Below are positions 18,320 to 27,558 of a stretch of 40,614 bases of DNA, piece after piece (the first letter of the stretch is position 1; every line of letters starts with the position of its first letter). The DNA lies in contig NZ_BAUW01000031.1 in NCBI RefSeq assembly GCF_000517385.1, positions 1-40,614 on the forward strand. The letters are read 5' to 3'. The notes below the pieces were generated by a model, which saw nothing but the letters and a program-made list of their open reading frames with translations, was not told the origin of the DNA and did no database searches. Origin of the DNA: Mesobacillus boroniphilus JCM 21738. Its GTDB lineage: Bacteria; Bacillota; Bacilli; Bacillales; Cytobacillaceae. The translations under genes and the position numbers were made by a program.

Positions 18320-18520
18320 TCACCAATCATCCTTCGTCACCCGGGAACGGTATAGCCTGAAATTACCCGTTGCGATACGGTTGTTGGTTTTATCAGCAAT
18401 TCGTTCATTACATGTTTCGCACATATATGTATGGATCGGCCGGTTTCGAAGCCGCTTAGCCTGAAGGGTATCGCTGTTAATATTCTCGATTTTGTCGCAC
18501 AGTACACATTTGACTCTCAT
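18320..18520 (-). CDS. ylaI: YlaI, DUF2197 zinc-ribbon-like protein
   Basis: 66 residues with two CxxC pairs, CVLC (5-8) and CETC (34-37), spaced as in a zinc ribbon, and the conserved segment AKRLRNRPIHTYMC. Matches YlaI (about 70 residues). Probably zinc-binding; the role is unknown. The ATG follows AGAGGTG. It is divergent from the next gene; its 3' end faces the 52-bp repeat array. Confidence 0.85.
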   Translation of the reverse strand: MRVKCVLCDKIENINSDTLQAKRLRNRPIHTYMCETCNERIADKTNNRIATGNFRLYRSRVTKDDW

Positions 18521-18676
18521 GCTTACACCTCTTATTAATAATTATCATACATAGCCTGATTGAGTTTTGATTATATTATAGTATATCATTGATTGGAGCC
18601 TTAGCAGAGAAAATCATTTGATTTGCTCTGCTTAAAGAGTTCGTAGTACTATTATGATAGTTTAAGGAGGGTGAAT

Positions 18677-19132
18677 ATGGCAAATCAAGTAGAACCTAAA
18701 CTAATCAAACCGTTGTTTGATGAATTGCAAAAAGAGCGTTTTGTCACCTTGGCGACAGTGGACCACGAAACAGGAGGCCCAAATGTCAGCGCGATTTCCT
18801 GGGTGCTTGCAAAGGATGAGGGTACCGTTTATTTTGCGGTGGATAACCGCTCTCGAATCATCGATAATATCAAGAGTAATGACAAAGCAGTAATCAACCT
18901 AATCGCAAATGAATCTACATATTCAATCAGCGGAACGGCCAGCGTCCAGCAAGAAAAACTTGAAGGTGTACCTTTAAAGCTGGCGTTAGTCGAAATCAAT
19001 ATCAGCGAAGTAAGGGACGTTATGTTCTATGGATCAAAAATCGTCGCTGAACCTCAATATGACAAGACATACGATAAAGATGCAGCAGCGCGTCTTGATA
19101 AGCAGGTAATGGATGCAATGAGAAAAGCTTAG
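18677..19132 (+). CDS. Pyridoxamine 5'-phosphate oxidase-fold protein
   Basis: 151 residues, a split-barrel flavin-binding fold. The first strands read LQKERFVTLATVDHETGGPNVSAISWVLAK, followed by VYFAVDNRSRIIDNIKSNDKAVINLI, the usual pattern of PNPOx-like proteins. It need not make pyridoxal phosphate; many relatives bind FMN, F420 or heme. I chose ATG 18677 (five bases after AAGGAGGG) over the in-frame codon at 18671. Its stop codon sits in a palindromic terminator. Confidence 0.82.
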   Translation: MANQVEPKLIKPLFDELQKERFVTLATVDHETGGPNVSAISWVLAKDEGTVYFAVDNRSRIIDNIKSNDKAVINLIANESTYSISGTASVQQEKLEGVPLKLALVEINISEVRDVMFYGSKIVAEPQYDKTYDKDAAARLDKQVMDAMRKA

Positions 19133-19152
19133 TCAATTGACTAAGCTTTTTT
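19123..19152. terminator. Perfect 28-bp palindrome terminator
   Basis: AAAAGCTTAGTC and GACTAAGCTTTT around AATT (19123-19150), then T's. Includes the stop codon of the PNPOx gene and can serve the convergent ylaJ too. Confidence 0.92.
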
Positions 19153-19198
19153 GTTATTTTATAACCACTTAGATTAGTGTCCAGCCCAGCACTTTTTG

Positions 19199-19783
19199 TC
19201 ATTTATGGTAGTTGGATTGTTGCTGCTGATCCTTCTCTAATTGTTTTTGTTCTTCTTTGTTGAGATTCTTCTTTGGATCTTCAGTCGGGCTGTTAGTCTG
19301 CGGTTCTATCATATCTGCAGGAACCTCTGGCATGACTCTTCCGGTTATATCTGAAAGTTCGTTCATAATTCCCTGGATTGGCTGGCCGTTTTGTATATCC
19401 TCAGATATCTCCCTTAACCTCGCTGTGATATCAGGATCTGCAACCACTACTGCACGTGCACCATGAGGGTCCTTTTTTAGGGCTTCCGCAACCGTATATT
19501 TAACAGTGTCTACCTCAGATCGCTCCATCTTATCATTTACGTCGATACCCACAATAGCATAGCGACCAACCACTACAGCAGCAGCATCATCAACATTCGG
19601 GATATGTGTGGTCAAGTCCACAAGGTGGCGGGAAATCTGCTGCCCAGACTGACGGTCAACTTTCTCAATCGCACTATTCTGGACCTTGACCTTGTGATCT
19701 TCGTCATTCTTTGCGTTGTTTTGCCCGTTGCACGCAGCTAAAAGCAACGTAAACGAAATTACAGCAACCAATCTTATCATCAT
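19199..19783 (-). CDS. ylaJ: YhcN/YlaJ family sporulation lipoprotein
   Basis: 194 residues. The signal peptide ends with LAAC (C18), so it is a lipoprotein. The central domain has VDDAAAVVVGRYAIVGIDVNDK and the Gln/Lys/Glu-rich tail ends QQQQSNYHK. YhcN/YlaJ proteins are forespore-made lipoproteins that support spore germination or outgrowth; that role is from the family. GGAGGGG lies before two adjacent ATGs (19783 and 19780), and either may start. Order (typA, ylaH, ylaI, ylaJ, ylaK) follows B. subtilis. Confidence 0.85.
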   Translation of the reverse strand: MMIRLVAVISFTLLLAACNGQNNAKNDEDHKVKVQNSAIEKVDRQSGQQISRHLVDLTTHIPNVDDAAAVVVGRYAIVGIDVNDKMERSEVDTVKYTVAEALKKDPHGARAVVVADPDITARLREISEDIQNGQPIQGIMNELSDITGRVMPEVPADMIEPQTNSPTEDPKKNLNKEEQKQLEKDQQQQSNYHK

Positions 19784-19974
19784 AGACCCCTCCGGTTATT
19801 TATTCGTTAAAAATCCTTTGAACAACTAGGAATGTTATATAAAAAAGAAATGCTCAAAGGTTATTGTGCAAAATATCTTCTATCTTTATTCAAAAAGTCA
19901 TATATTTTACCAAAGTCCCGGTCAAGGCTGCCAAGTTAGCCAGAGTCGAGATCAATAAGGCGGGAGGCATCAAT

Positions 19975-21314
19975 TTGAGTAAAATATACGTACTGGATAC
20001 AAACGTCTTACTACAGGATCCGCACGCGATTTTTTCCTTTCAAGACAATGAAGTTGTCATACCTGCTGTAGTTCTGGAGGAAGTGGATTCAAAGAAAAGA
20101 TATATGGATGAGATTGGACGCAATGCGCGCCAGGTTTCAAGGCTCATAGATGGAATGAGGGAGACGGGGAAGCTTCATGAGAAAATCAATCTTGAAGGTG
20201 GAGGGACGCTCAGGATCGAGCTGAACCATCGATCCTTTCATCAACTTCAGGAAATATTTGTTGAAAAAACAAATGATAATCGTATATTGGCTGTTGCTAA
20301 AAACTTAAGTCTTGAAGAAGAAACGAAGGAAGCTGGGCGTCCGGTAATACTGGTCAGTAAGGACGCGCTTGTCCGAGTAAAGGCAGATGCAATAGGGTTG
20401 ATTGCCGAAGACTTTTTAAGCGACAGGGTCGTGGAAATTAATCATCTGTATTCGGGCTACGCAGAAGTGTATATACAGATAGAAGAACTAAATCATTTTT
20501 ATGAAAAAGGGGAACTTAACATCTCTGATTTAAAGGGGCAAAACTTTTTTTTACCCAAATCAGTTCGTGATCATGAAGGACATTCTCGCAGCTCTGCATC
20601 CGCAATAGGCATGGTAGATACAAAAAATAAAAAAGTAAAAAAGCTTGTTTTTGAACATGAAGGTAAGCACACTTGGGGAATCAAACCAAGAAATGTACAG
20701 CAAATCATGGCTATGGAACTCCTCTTACGACAAGACATGCCTTTGATCACATTGATAGGGCGTGCAGGTACTGGAAAAACATTGCTCGCTTTGGCATCAG
20801 GTCTGCTTCAGACTGAGGACTTGGGAATTTTTAAAAAGCTGCTTGTAGCAAGGCCGATTGTGCCAGTAGGTAAAGATCTGGCTTTTTGCCTGGTGAAAAG
20901 CAAGAAAAGCTCAGACCATGGATGCAGCCTATATATGACAACCTTGAATTCCTTTTCAATACAAAGAAACCGGGCGAACTTGATGCCATACTGGCAGGGA
21001 TGGGTTCAATCGAGGTAGAGGCATTAACATATATAAGGGGTAGGAGCATTCCGGACCAATTCATCATCATTGATGAAGCACAGAACCTGACAAAGCATGA
21101 GATTAAAACAATTCTGACCAGGGTGGGGGAGCGCAGTAAAATTGTCTTGATGGGGGACCCTGACCAGATTGATCACCCATATCTGGATGCCTATAATAAT
21201 GGTTTGACTTATGTGGTTGAAAAGTTCAAAGACCAGCAAATCGCAGGTCATGTCCAGCTCGTAAAGGGAGAAAGGTCATCTCTTGCCCAGCTCGCAGCAG
21301 ATCTTTTAAATTAA
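19975..21314 (+). CDS. ylaK: PIN domain + PhoH-like ATPase YlaK, one-base frameshift
   Basis: A predicted RNA-processing ATPase with a nuclease domain. The start is TTG 19975, seven bases after GGGAGG. An N-terminal PIN domain begins SKIYVLDTNVLLQDP (acidic residues D8 and following); the PhoH domain has Walker A GRAGTGKT and Walker B FIIIDEAQNLT. The frame breaks near 20881: GATCTGGCTTTTTG should read GATCTGGGCTTTTTG, giving GKDLGFLPGEKQEKLRPW. With one G added the protein is about 446 residues, near B. subtilis YlaK. A PIN-PhoH fusion suggests unwinding and cutting of RNA, which is inference. Confidence 0.93.
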
Positions 21315-21382
21315 CTATTTGCGCATACTGGTATCCGGGATGTCAGATATAAAACAAAAAACGGGTCGAGGGACAATTAAAT

Positions 21383-21409
21383 AACGGGCACCCTCCTGGG
21401 ATGCCCGTT
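21383..21409 (-). terminator. Terminator of the ylaL-position gene
   Basis: AACGGGCA (21383-21390) and TGCCCGTT (21402-21409) form an 8-bp stem, extended by partly paired CCC/GGG. The T-rich side (ATTTAATT) is on the minus strand. Confidence 0.7.
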
Positions 21410-21425
21410 GGCAGTACCTTACATA

Positions 21426-21926
21426 TTATTCTACGGTAAACCCGGTAACATTCTTGATTGGGTTCTCCTTATTGGAACCATCCTCGTAATATGCATGCAG
21501 CGGCCCGTCCTCTTTTAAAGGTTTACCGTCCTTCGAAAAACCGAGGATGAGGCCAGAAGCCTTTTCGAGTGAAAGTGATACCTGGTCATTTTCACCATAT
21601 TCGATCACTACATTTTTCGCTGTCTGCTCTGGTTCTGCATTAACAAGAAATGGCTTGAATGGTATGCCGAAAGTGCCTGTCAGGACTTTTTCTTTTTCGA
21701 ACTTCACTTCTGTTTTAAGGGTTGGTGGATAGACTGCACCCTCCATAATTTCACGATCCCAATGTTTTGAGATTGACTTCGTATACTCTTCAAGGGCATC
21801 TCTGCTCTTCTGATCTTCACTGAAATATGTATTCAAGTCTACTTTACGATCGTCGAAAATCCATACACCCGGATCCAAAGTGATCTTGTATTTGACTTTT
21901 CCTTTGATTGGGATAATTGTTTCCAT
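21426..21926 (-). CDS. ylaL: Conserved protein at the ylaL position
   Basis: 166 residues, soluble, beginning METIIPIKGKVKYKITLDPGVWIFDDRKVDLNTY. Homologues in Bacillaceae are often labelled peptidyl-prolyl isomerase, but I see no motif that proves it. The symbol rests on gene order: in B. subtilis ylaL follows ylaK and comes before ylaN. The ATG has the GGAGGGAATT ribosome site. No membrane segments or signal. Confidence 0.6.
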   Translation of the reverse strand: METIIPIKGKVKYKITLDPGVWIFDDRKVDLNTYFSEDQKSRDALEEYTKSISKHWDREIMEGAVYPPTLKTEVKFEKEKVLTGTFGIPFKPFLVNAEPEQTAKNVVIEYGENDQVSLSLEKASGLILGFSKDGKPLKEDGPLHAYYEDGSNKENPIKNVTGFTVE

Positions 21927-22111
21927 AATTCCCTCCTGAATCTTTGCATATTATTAATTCAGTATAGCGGTAATTTTGTGAGTTGTCATTTCAACCCATC
22001 CAAGCACGCTAATCATTAATATCTGACTCCTTAATATTCTTGCTTTTTTGCCCACTTAAGAGTAAAATTTAAAGATAGGATTGGGTAATCGCTCGGAAAC
22101 GGGGGATCAAG

Positions 22112-22393
22112 TTGGCGTCTGATATGATAATCAACCATCAGGAAAAAGCCCATGCCTTGTTAAAGGCTGACGCTGATAAAATATTAAAGCTGATCAAAGT
22201 GCAAATGGATAACCTGACAATGCCTCAATGCCCTCTTTATGAAGAGGTTTTAGATACGCAAATGTTTGGATTATCAAGAGAGATAGATTTTGCAGTAAGA
22301 CTCGGCTTAATCGAAGAATCAGATGGGAAAGTAATTCTCGAACAATTGGAGCAAGAGCTTTCCATCTTGCATGAAGCTTCGTTAAAAAAATAA
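22112..22393 (+). CDS. ylaN: YlaN, Fur-interacting iron regulator
   Basis: 93 residues; the core [31 protein letters not shown] is nearly invariant in the family. The start is TTG 22112 ([13 protein letters not shown]) after GGGGGAT. Recent work on B. subtilis and S. aureus YlaN describes it as an iron-responsive antagonist of the Fur repressor, essential in B. subtilis unless iron is supplied. It lies alone between its own terminator and the divergent ylaL-position gene. Confidence 0.95.
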   Translation: MASDMIINHQEKAHALLKADADKILKLIKVQMDNLTMPQCPLYEEVLDTQMFGLSREIDFAVRLGLIEESDGKVILEQLEQELSILHEASLKK

Positions 22394-22399
22394 ATCCTA

Positions 22400-22437
22400 A
22401 AAACTCAAACAGTCCTAATCGATTGTTTGAGTTTTTT
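22400..22437 (+). terminator. ylaN terminator
   Basis: AAAACTCAAACA (22400-22411) and TGTTTGAGTTTT (22424-22435) form a 12-bp stem followed by T's. Confidence 0.9.
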
Positions 22438-22612
22438 GTGAAGCACTTTTCGTAAACAGTAAGTCTTTTTTCAGTTCAGGTGTCTCCTCGAAAACTGCAT
22501 TACACTTCCGTGACAATATATTAAGAATTCCATAACTTTTCCTTAAACAAAGGCAGGATATTTCAACTTATAGTAGAATAGATTAAACAACTTAGAAGAT
22601 GGGGAAGAGACG

Positions 22613-23812
22613 ATGTTAAAAAAAATCCTGAAATCCTATGACTATTCATTGATCATTGTTGTTGCGCTCTTGTGCTTGTTTGGCCTTGTCATGGTCTACA
22701 GTGCCAGCATGGTTACCTGGCATGGAGTAGATAGCGATTTCTTTTATAACAAACAAAAATTCAATTTAGTAGCAGCTATGTTTGTATTTATTTTAGCGGC
22801 ATTATTTCCATACAAAGCAATGAAAAGCACCAAAATCTTACTTCCTATGGTGATATTGACCCTTTCAGGCTTACTGATATTATTCGTCGTCGGTAAAGTA
22901 GCGGGTAATGCCCTTAGCTGGATAGAAGTAGGAGCTAGGAGCATTCAGCCTTCAGAGCTTGCAAAACTGAGCGTCATTATCTATTTATCAGCAGTGTATG
23001 CAAAGAAACAGTCATACATAAATGAATTCAATAAAGGTGTCTTGCCGCCTCTGCTATTCCTGGTAATGGTGTTTTTCCTTATCGCAGTTCAGCCGGACTT
23101 CGGCACAGCGGGAATTATCATGCTCATTGCTGCAGCTATAATTTTATCTTCAGGTATGAACTTTAAAAATATCATGAAACTGGTAATGATTGTTACGATT
23201 TTGTTAGTGCCTGTATCGCTCATACTGAAAGACGAAGTATTTTCAGAAAGGCGCCTGGAGCGTCTTACGTCATATAGCAATCCTTTTGATGATGAACAAA
23301 AATCTGGATATCAATTAGCGAATGCCTATTATGCAATTGGATCAGGAGGACTGACAGGGCTGGGTTTGGGACAAAGTAATCAAAAACTTGGGTACTTGCC
23401 TGAAGCTCACACGGACTTCATCATCGCAGTCATATCCGAGGAGTTGGGGATCTTTGGTGTAGGATTTGTATTGTTGAGTCTGGCGTTCATCGTCTTAAAA
23501 GGAATTCATATCGGGTTAAAGTGCAAGGATCCTTTTGGCAGCTTGTTAGCAATAGGGATTGCCAGTATGATTGGCATTCAGTCGTTTGTCAATCTTGGCG
23601 GAGCTTCAGGGGTTATTCCTCTGACAGGTGTTCCATTGCCCTTTGTGAGTTATGGAGGCTCATCATTGCTGCAGCTGGCGATTGCTACCGGAATACTGGT
23701 GAATGTTTCGATGTTTGTAAAGTATGAAGAGAAGTATAAGAAGGACAAAACAGCCCAGCCTAAGCCTGCAAAAGCTGTTGTAAACCAAAATTCAGTCAAG
23801 TTCAGATTGTAA
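22613..23812 (+). CDS. ftsW: Septal peptidoglycan polymerase FtsW (SEDS family)
   Basis: A SEDS glycosyltransferase that polymerises lipid II at the division septum with a class B PBP. 399 residues (B. subtilis about 403), many transmembrane helices. SEDS signatures: FGLVMVYSAS in helix 1, GARSIQPSELAKL, AVQPDFGTA, and VFGVGFVLL-type ELGIFGVGFVLLSLAF near the end, then VIPLTGVPLPFVSYGGSSLL. GGGGAAGAG precedes the ATG. In B. subtilis it is followed by pycA; here ctaA comes next on the other strand. Confidence 0.95.
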   Translation: MLKKILKSYDYSLIIVVALLCLFGLVMVYSASMVTWHGVDSDFFYNKQKFNLVAAMFVFILAALFPYKAMKSTKILLPMVILTLSGLLILFVVGKVAGNALSWIEVGARSIQPSELAKLSVIIYLSAVYAKKQSYINEFNKGVLPPLLFLVMVFFLIAVQPDFGTAGIIMLIAAAIILSSGMNFKNIMKLVMIVTILLVPVSLILKDEVFSERRLERLTSYSNPFDDEQKSGYQLANAYYAIGSGGLTGLGLGQSNQKLGYLPEAHTDFIIAVISEELGIFGVGFVLLSLAFIVLKGIHIGLKCKDPFGSLLAIGIASMIGIQSFVNLGGASGVIPLTGVPLPFVSYGGSSLLQLAIATGILVNVSMFVKYEEKYKKDKTAQPKPAKAVVNQNSVKFRL

Positions 23813-23824
23813 TCATATTCAGAA

Positions 23825-23858
23825 AAAAAGCTGCAGCGTCTGCTGCAGCTTTTTATTT
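23825..23858. terminator. Bidirectional terminator between ftsW and ctaA
   Basis: AAAAAGCTGCAGC and GCTGCAGCTTTTT around GTCT (23825-23854). A run on one side and T run on the other serve both convergent genes. The 40-bp gap holds nothing else. Confidence 0.93.
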
Positions 23859-24809
23859 TACCGTTGCCTGAGAAAGCTCAACTGGTTTTGGATTTTGTAC
23901 TCTTGCAGCATTCTTTTTGCTCCTGGAAACCAGAAGGATAAAGTAGCTGAATACACCAAACAGAACCGAAATGAAGAAAGCGTGCCCCAGGGCAATGTAA
24001 AGATTCAATCTAGTGAAGATGATCAATGCGCCGGCAATGACTTGCAGTGACACAAGGACCATTGCGATGATCCAACCCCAGTAAAGGACTCTCTCATGCT
24101 TGTAGTGTTTGACGGCAATGTAGGTGACATATGCGATCCAAATAAAAATGAAACCTGCCGCAGCCCTGTGTCCCATTTGTACCCACTCGTAAATGTTGGC
24201 AGGCAGGAAGGAACCGCCATTTGTACATAATGGCCAGTCTTTACAAACAAGGCTGGCATTCATATGCCTGACAAGAGCACCACTATAAACCACCATGTAG
24301 CTGTAAACGGAAAGTCCGATAATATGGAACTTCATTCTTTTATCAATCACTAATTTTTCAGCCTGGAATTTTTTATCCACTTCAAAAATAAGCATGGTCA
24401 ATAAAAGTACAGCGGCAAAAGAGATGAGCGAAATGCCGAAGTGAAGTGCCAGGACAAAATCAGATTGTCCCCAAACAACAGCGGCAGCTCCTATCAATGC
24501 CTGTAGAACAAGGAAGAAAAAAGATAAAACAGACAGAAACTTCGTTTCGCGAATATGCCCAATAGCCTTCCATGTCCCAATAGATAAGATTAGTACCATG
24601 ATGCCTACGCTGCCCGACACTAACCTGTGGGCAAGCTCTATTACCAATTCGGGAGTAATATCCGTAGGAACAAATTCTCCGTTACAAAGGGGCCAGGACT
24701 TGCCGCAGCCCATTCCGGAGTCGGTTTTTGTAACCAACGCTCCTCCGAGCAAAACAAAAAGCATCCCAATCGTGGTTAAAACAGCCAGCCACTTAAGGGA
24801 ACGATTCAT
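23853..24809 (-). CDS. ctaA: Heme A synthase CtaA
   Basis: Oxidises the heme O C8 methyl group to the formyl group of heme A, in the membrane. The start is ATG 24809 ([10 protein letters not shown]), six bases after AGGTG. 318 residues, eight transmembrane helices expected, with paired heme histidines ([28 protein letters not shown]) and the extracellular cysteine pair in [14 protein letters not shown] second cysteine pair is in [12 protein letters not shown]. Divergent from ctaB-G, as in B. subtilis. Confidence 0.95.
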   Translation of the reverse strand: MNRSLKWLAVLTTIGMLFVLLGGALVTKTDSGMGCGKSWPLCNGEFVPTDITPELVIELAHRLVSGSVGIMVLILSIGTWKAIGHIRETKFLSVLSFFFLVLQALIGAAAVVWGQSDFVLALHFGISLISFAAVLLLTMLIFEVDKKFQAEKLVIDKRMKFHIIGLSVYSYMVVYSGALVRHMNASLVCKDWPLCTNGGSFLPANIYEWVQMGHRAAAGFIFIWIAYVTYIAVKHYKHERVLYWGWIIAMVLVSLQVIAGALIIFTRLNLYIALGHAFFISVLFGVFSYFILLVSRSKKNAARVQNPKPVELSQATVK

Positions 24810-25424
24810 GATCATCACCTGCTTATTCAAAGTTCGATAAGTTGTCAAATAATAAACTTGACATGTATAATAGAAGAAGCTTGTAGAAAAGAAAAAATTC
24901 TATCCCTATAATAACGAATTTTGACGAAAAAGAATAGAAAACAATACTTAAGATACTACACAATAATAACCAATATTTCAATACTTACTATTATAGTTGG
25001 ACAACAACTGGTTTTATAGGTAAAATGCTCATGGCAGCAATAAGGCATGAAAATAACGAGTTTACATACCGGAAATTTTACAGACATGAAAATATTATCC
25101 AAGAATATGTATATTCGTAAAAAGAAGACATCCAAAGATTCTGCTAATATCAAGTCAAAATTCCTTGCAATAAAAATAAACTTTATGGATAATGGCGGTA
25201 AGACACAAATTAGTCAAATTTTGTTCAAAAAAAATTCACAAAAAAGTTGTGAAGTGTGATTTAATATACAACGTAGGCTTTATTTTTCTACACAAACATT
25301 TAACAGCCTTTACACGTTGAGAATAGTGAAAACTATCCGGAATATAAAGTACAAATACTCTTCTTTTTTTTGTAAAAATTTCGTCTCTGGAATTTTGAAG
25401 GAAAAGGGATGAAGGAGGATATGG
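24810..25424. promoter_or_regulatory. ctaA-ctaB divergent regulatory region
   Basis: 615 bp, AT-rich, between divergent heme-A and oxidase genes. Its main feature is the perfect inverted repeat TTCACAA-N5-TTGTGAA at 25235-25253, immediately followed by a TTTAATA stretch. In B. subtilis this region is controlled by ResD and CcpA. The 70- and 77-codon frames here lack ribosome sites or family features and are not called as genes. Confidence 0.65.
25235..25253. promoter_or_regulatory. Inverted repeat TTCACAA-N5-TTGTGAA (candidate ResD/Rex-type operator)
   Basis: Seven-base arms match perfectly around AAAAG. The right arm TTGTGAA followed after six bases by TTTAATA resembles ResD half-sites. Rex sites use the same arms in the opposite order, so Rex is a weaker fit. 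Confidence 0.5.
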
Positions 25425-26351
25425 ATGTCTAATTCAAAAGCTTTATCAGAAGCTGTATTAGAGGACGGACAGCCTGCAGTAGTGGAGAAGACGATGATCA
25501 AAGATTTTCTTGCCCTCATTAAAGTAGGAATTGTAAATTCCAATGCTATGACGACTTTTACTGGATTATGGCTAGCTCTTCATTTTAGCGGAGCGCGCTT
25601 TCTGGATAATATTGATTTAATACTTGCGACATTGATAGGTTCATCTTTGATTGTTGCTGGTTCATGCAGCTTGAATAACTACATCGATCGGGATATCGAC
25701 CATTTAATGGAGCGAACAAAAGACAGGCCGACTGTAACTGGAAAAGTCCAGCCGGGTAAAGTTGCCTTGATGAGCTTCTTGCTGATAGGGATTGGTACCG
25801 CGTTTTTGCTTACAACTACCATCACAGCTGCTGTAATCGGGTTGTTTGGAGTTTTTAGTTATGTGGTTCTCTACACATTGTGGTCAAAACGACAATATGT
25901 TTCTAATACAATTGTCGGCAGTATTTCAGGAGCAGTTCCACCACTAATCGGCTGGGCTGCAGTGGATGCTAACCTTGATGTAATGGCGTGGATGCTGTTT
26001 GCCATCGTTTTTGTATGGCAGCCGCCTCACTTTTATGCTCTGGCAATGAGAAGGGTAGAGGAATACCGGGCAGCTGGTATACCGATGCTTCCAGTGGTGA
26101 AAGGATTCAAAGCAACCAAGAGATCTATTTTCCTATGGATAACAGCCTTGCTGCCGTTGCCATTCTTCCTTCATGAACTTGGAATTCCATTCATGATTCT
26201 TGCAACGATCCTGAATATTGGCTGGCTTGTATTGGGAATCTACCTTGAAAAGCTTAAAGATGATATGAAATGGGCAAAACTGATGTTTGTATATTCATTA
26301 CAATACTTAACTGTCATGTTTGTTGCTATGGTAATTGTCACACTTATCTAA
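25425..26351 (+). CDS. ctaB: Protoheme IX farnesyltransferase CtaB
   Basis: Makes heme O by adding a farnesyl group to protoheme, the step before CtaA. 308 residues of the UbiA prenyltransferase family, with the Asp-rich motif [19 protein letters not shown], the second region [28 protein letters not shown] and several transmembrane helices. ATG 25425 lies six bases after GGAGG. It heads the cta cluster in front of ctaC (about 100 bp). Confidence 0.95.
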   Translation: MSNSKALSEAVLEDGQPAVVEKTMIKDFLALIKVGIVNSNAMTTFTGLWLALHFSGARFLDNIDLILATLIGSSLIVAGSCSLNNYIDRDIDHLMERTKDRPTVTGKVQPGKVALMSFLLIGIGTAFLLTTTITAAVIGLFGVFSYVVLYTLWSKRQYVSNTIVGSISGAVPPLIGWAAVDANLDVMAWMLFAIVFVWQPPHFYALAMRRVEEYRAAGIPMLPVVKGFKATKRSIFLWITALLPLPFFLHELGIPFMILATILNIGWLVLGIYLEKLKDDMKWAKLMFVYSLQYLTVMFVAMVIVTLI

Positions 26352-26453
26352 CCTTCGTTAGGAGATTCGCTCTTTGTTGAGAGAGGATTTTTCCATATAT
26401 TTTTTACAACCAAATTTATAAGATTTTTTACGAAAGAGGGGTTTAATTAAGCT

Positions 26454-27527
26454 ATGAAGATGCTTGCTAAATGGCGTCTGCTGTCATTGTTCACATTGAT
26501 GGCATTAGTCTTGTCCGGCTGTGGTGAGCCATACCTGTCTACGTTAAGACCTGCAGGTGAAGTTGCTCAATCCCAGTATGAACTTATGTTGTTGAGCACG
26601 GCGATTATGGTGGGAGTAATTGCTGTCGTCACAATCATTTTTATTTATGTCATTATGAAGTTCCGCAGGAAGAATGACAACGAAATTCCAAAGCAGGTCG
26701 AGGGAAGTCACAAGCTTGAGATCCTTTGGACTGTTATTCCGATCTTATTGCTTCTAATTCTTGCTGTTCCTACAGTTGCTGCAACGTTTAAGTTGGCGGA
26801 TGTTTCCCCAATGGAAAAGAAAAACGCTGAAGGAAAGACTGATGCGCTTGTAGTTAACGTGCGCGCGAATCTTTACTGGTGGGAATTTGAGTATCCAAAT
26901 GAAGCGATCGTCACTAGCCAGGATTTAGTAGTCCCTACTGATGAAAAAGTTTACTTTAATCTTAAGGCTTCTGATGTAAAGCACTCTTTCTGGATTCCTT
27001 CTGTTGGAGGAAAGATGGATACAAATACCGATAACATCAATAAATTCTGGCTTGAGTTTGACAGTAAAGGTGCTGATGAAGCTGGCGGTCTTTTCTACGG
27101 AAAATGTGCTGAGCTCTGCGGGCCTTCACACGCATTGATGGATTTCAAAGTAAAAGCTTTGCCGCGTGATGAATTCGATCAATGGGTAGCAGATATGCAA
27201 GGAGTTAAAGAACCTGCTAAGGCAGAAACTGCAACCGCTCAGCAAGGACAGGAAATCTTCAATAACAGCTGTATCGGATGCCACGCCGTAACTCCGGCAA
27301 ACACGGCTCCTGAAGCAGCTCGTGTTGGTCCTAACTTGACAAACTTCGGCGATCGTTCACGCGTTGCTGGTGTCTTGGACATGTCAGAAGAAAATATCAA
27401 GAAATGGTTGGAAGATCCAGAAGCCTACAAGCCGGCAAACAAAATGACTGGCAAGTATCCTGAGCTTAAACCAGAAGAACTTGATGCATTAACAGAATAT
27501 CTGCTGGGCTTGAAAGTCCAGAAATAA
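26454..27527 (+). CDS. ctaC: Cytochrome caa3 oxidase subunit II with fused cytochrome c
   Basis: Takes electrons at a CuA centre and passes them to subunit I. 357 residues (B. subtilis 356): lipoprotein signal ending LSGC (C23), two transmembrane helices, CuA domain with Cys218, Cys222, His226 and Met229 in KCAELCGPSHALM, then a C-terminal cytochrome c domain with CIGCH at 273-277 and the distal methionine region ANKMTGKYP. The fused c domain marks the caa3 type. The ribosome site (GAGGGG) is rather far from the ATG. Confidence 0.96.
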   Translation: MKMLAKWRLLSLFTLMALVLSGCGEPYLSTLRPAGEVAQSQYELMLLSTAIMVGVIAVVTIIFIYVIMKFRRKNDNEIPKQVEGSHKLEILWTVIPILLLLILAVPTVAATFKLADVSPMEKKNAEGKTDALVVNVRANLYWWEFEYPNEAIVTSQDLVVPTDEKVYFNLKASDVKHSFWIPSVGGKMDTNTDNINKFWLEFDSKGADEAGGLFYGKCAELCGPSHALMDFKVKALPRDEFDQWVADMQGVKEPAKAETATAQQGQEIFNNSCIGCHAVTPANTAPEAARVGPNLTNFGDRSRVAGVLDMSEENIKKWLEDPEAYKPANKMTGKYPELKPEELDALTEYLLGLKVQK

Positions 27528-27558
27528 CAGGGGATTTGTTTGAAAGGGAGGTAAAACT

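Noticed and set aside
25235..25253. Firm Rex operator call
   Set aside because: Rex sites have TTGTGAA first and TTCACAA second; here the order is reversed.
25047..25259. 70-codon gene in the ctaA-ctaB gap
   Set aside because: No ribosome site, Lys/Ile/Ser-rich composition typical of translated AT-rich DNA, and it covers the candidate operator.
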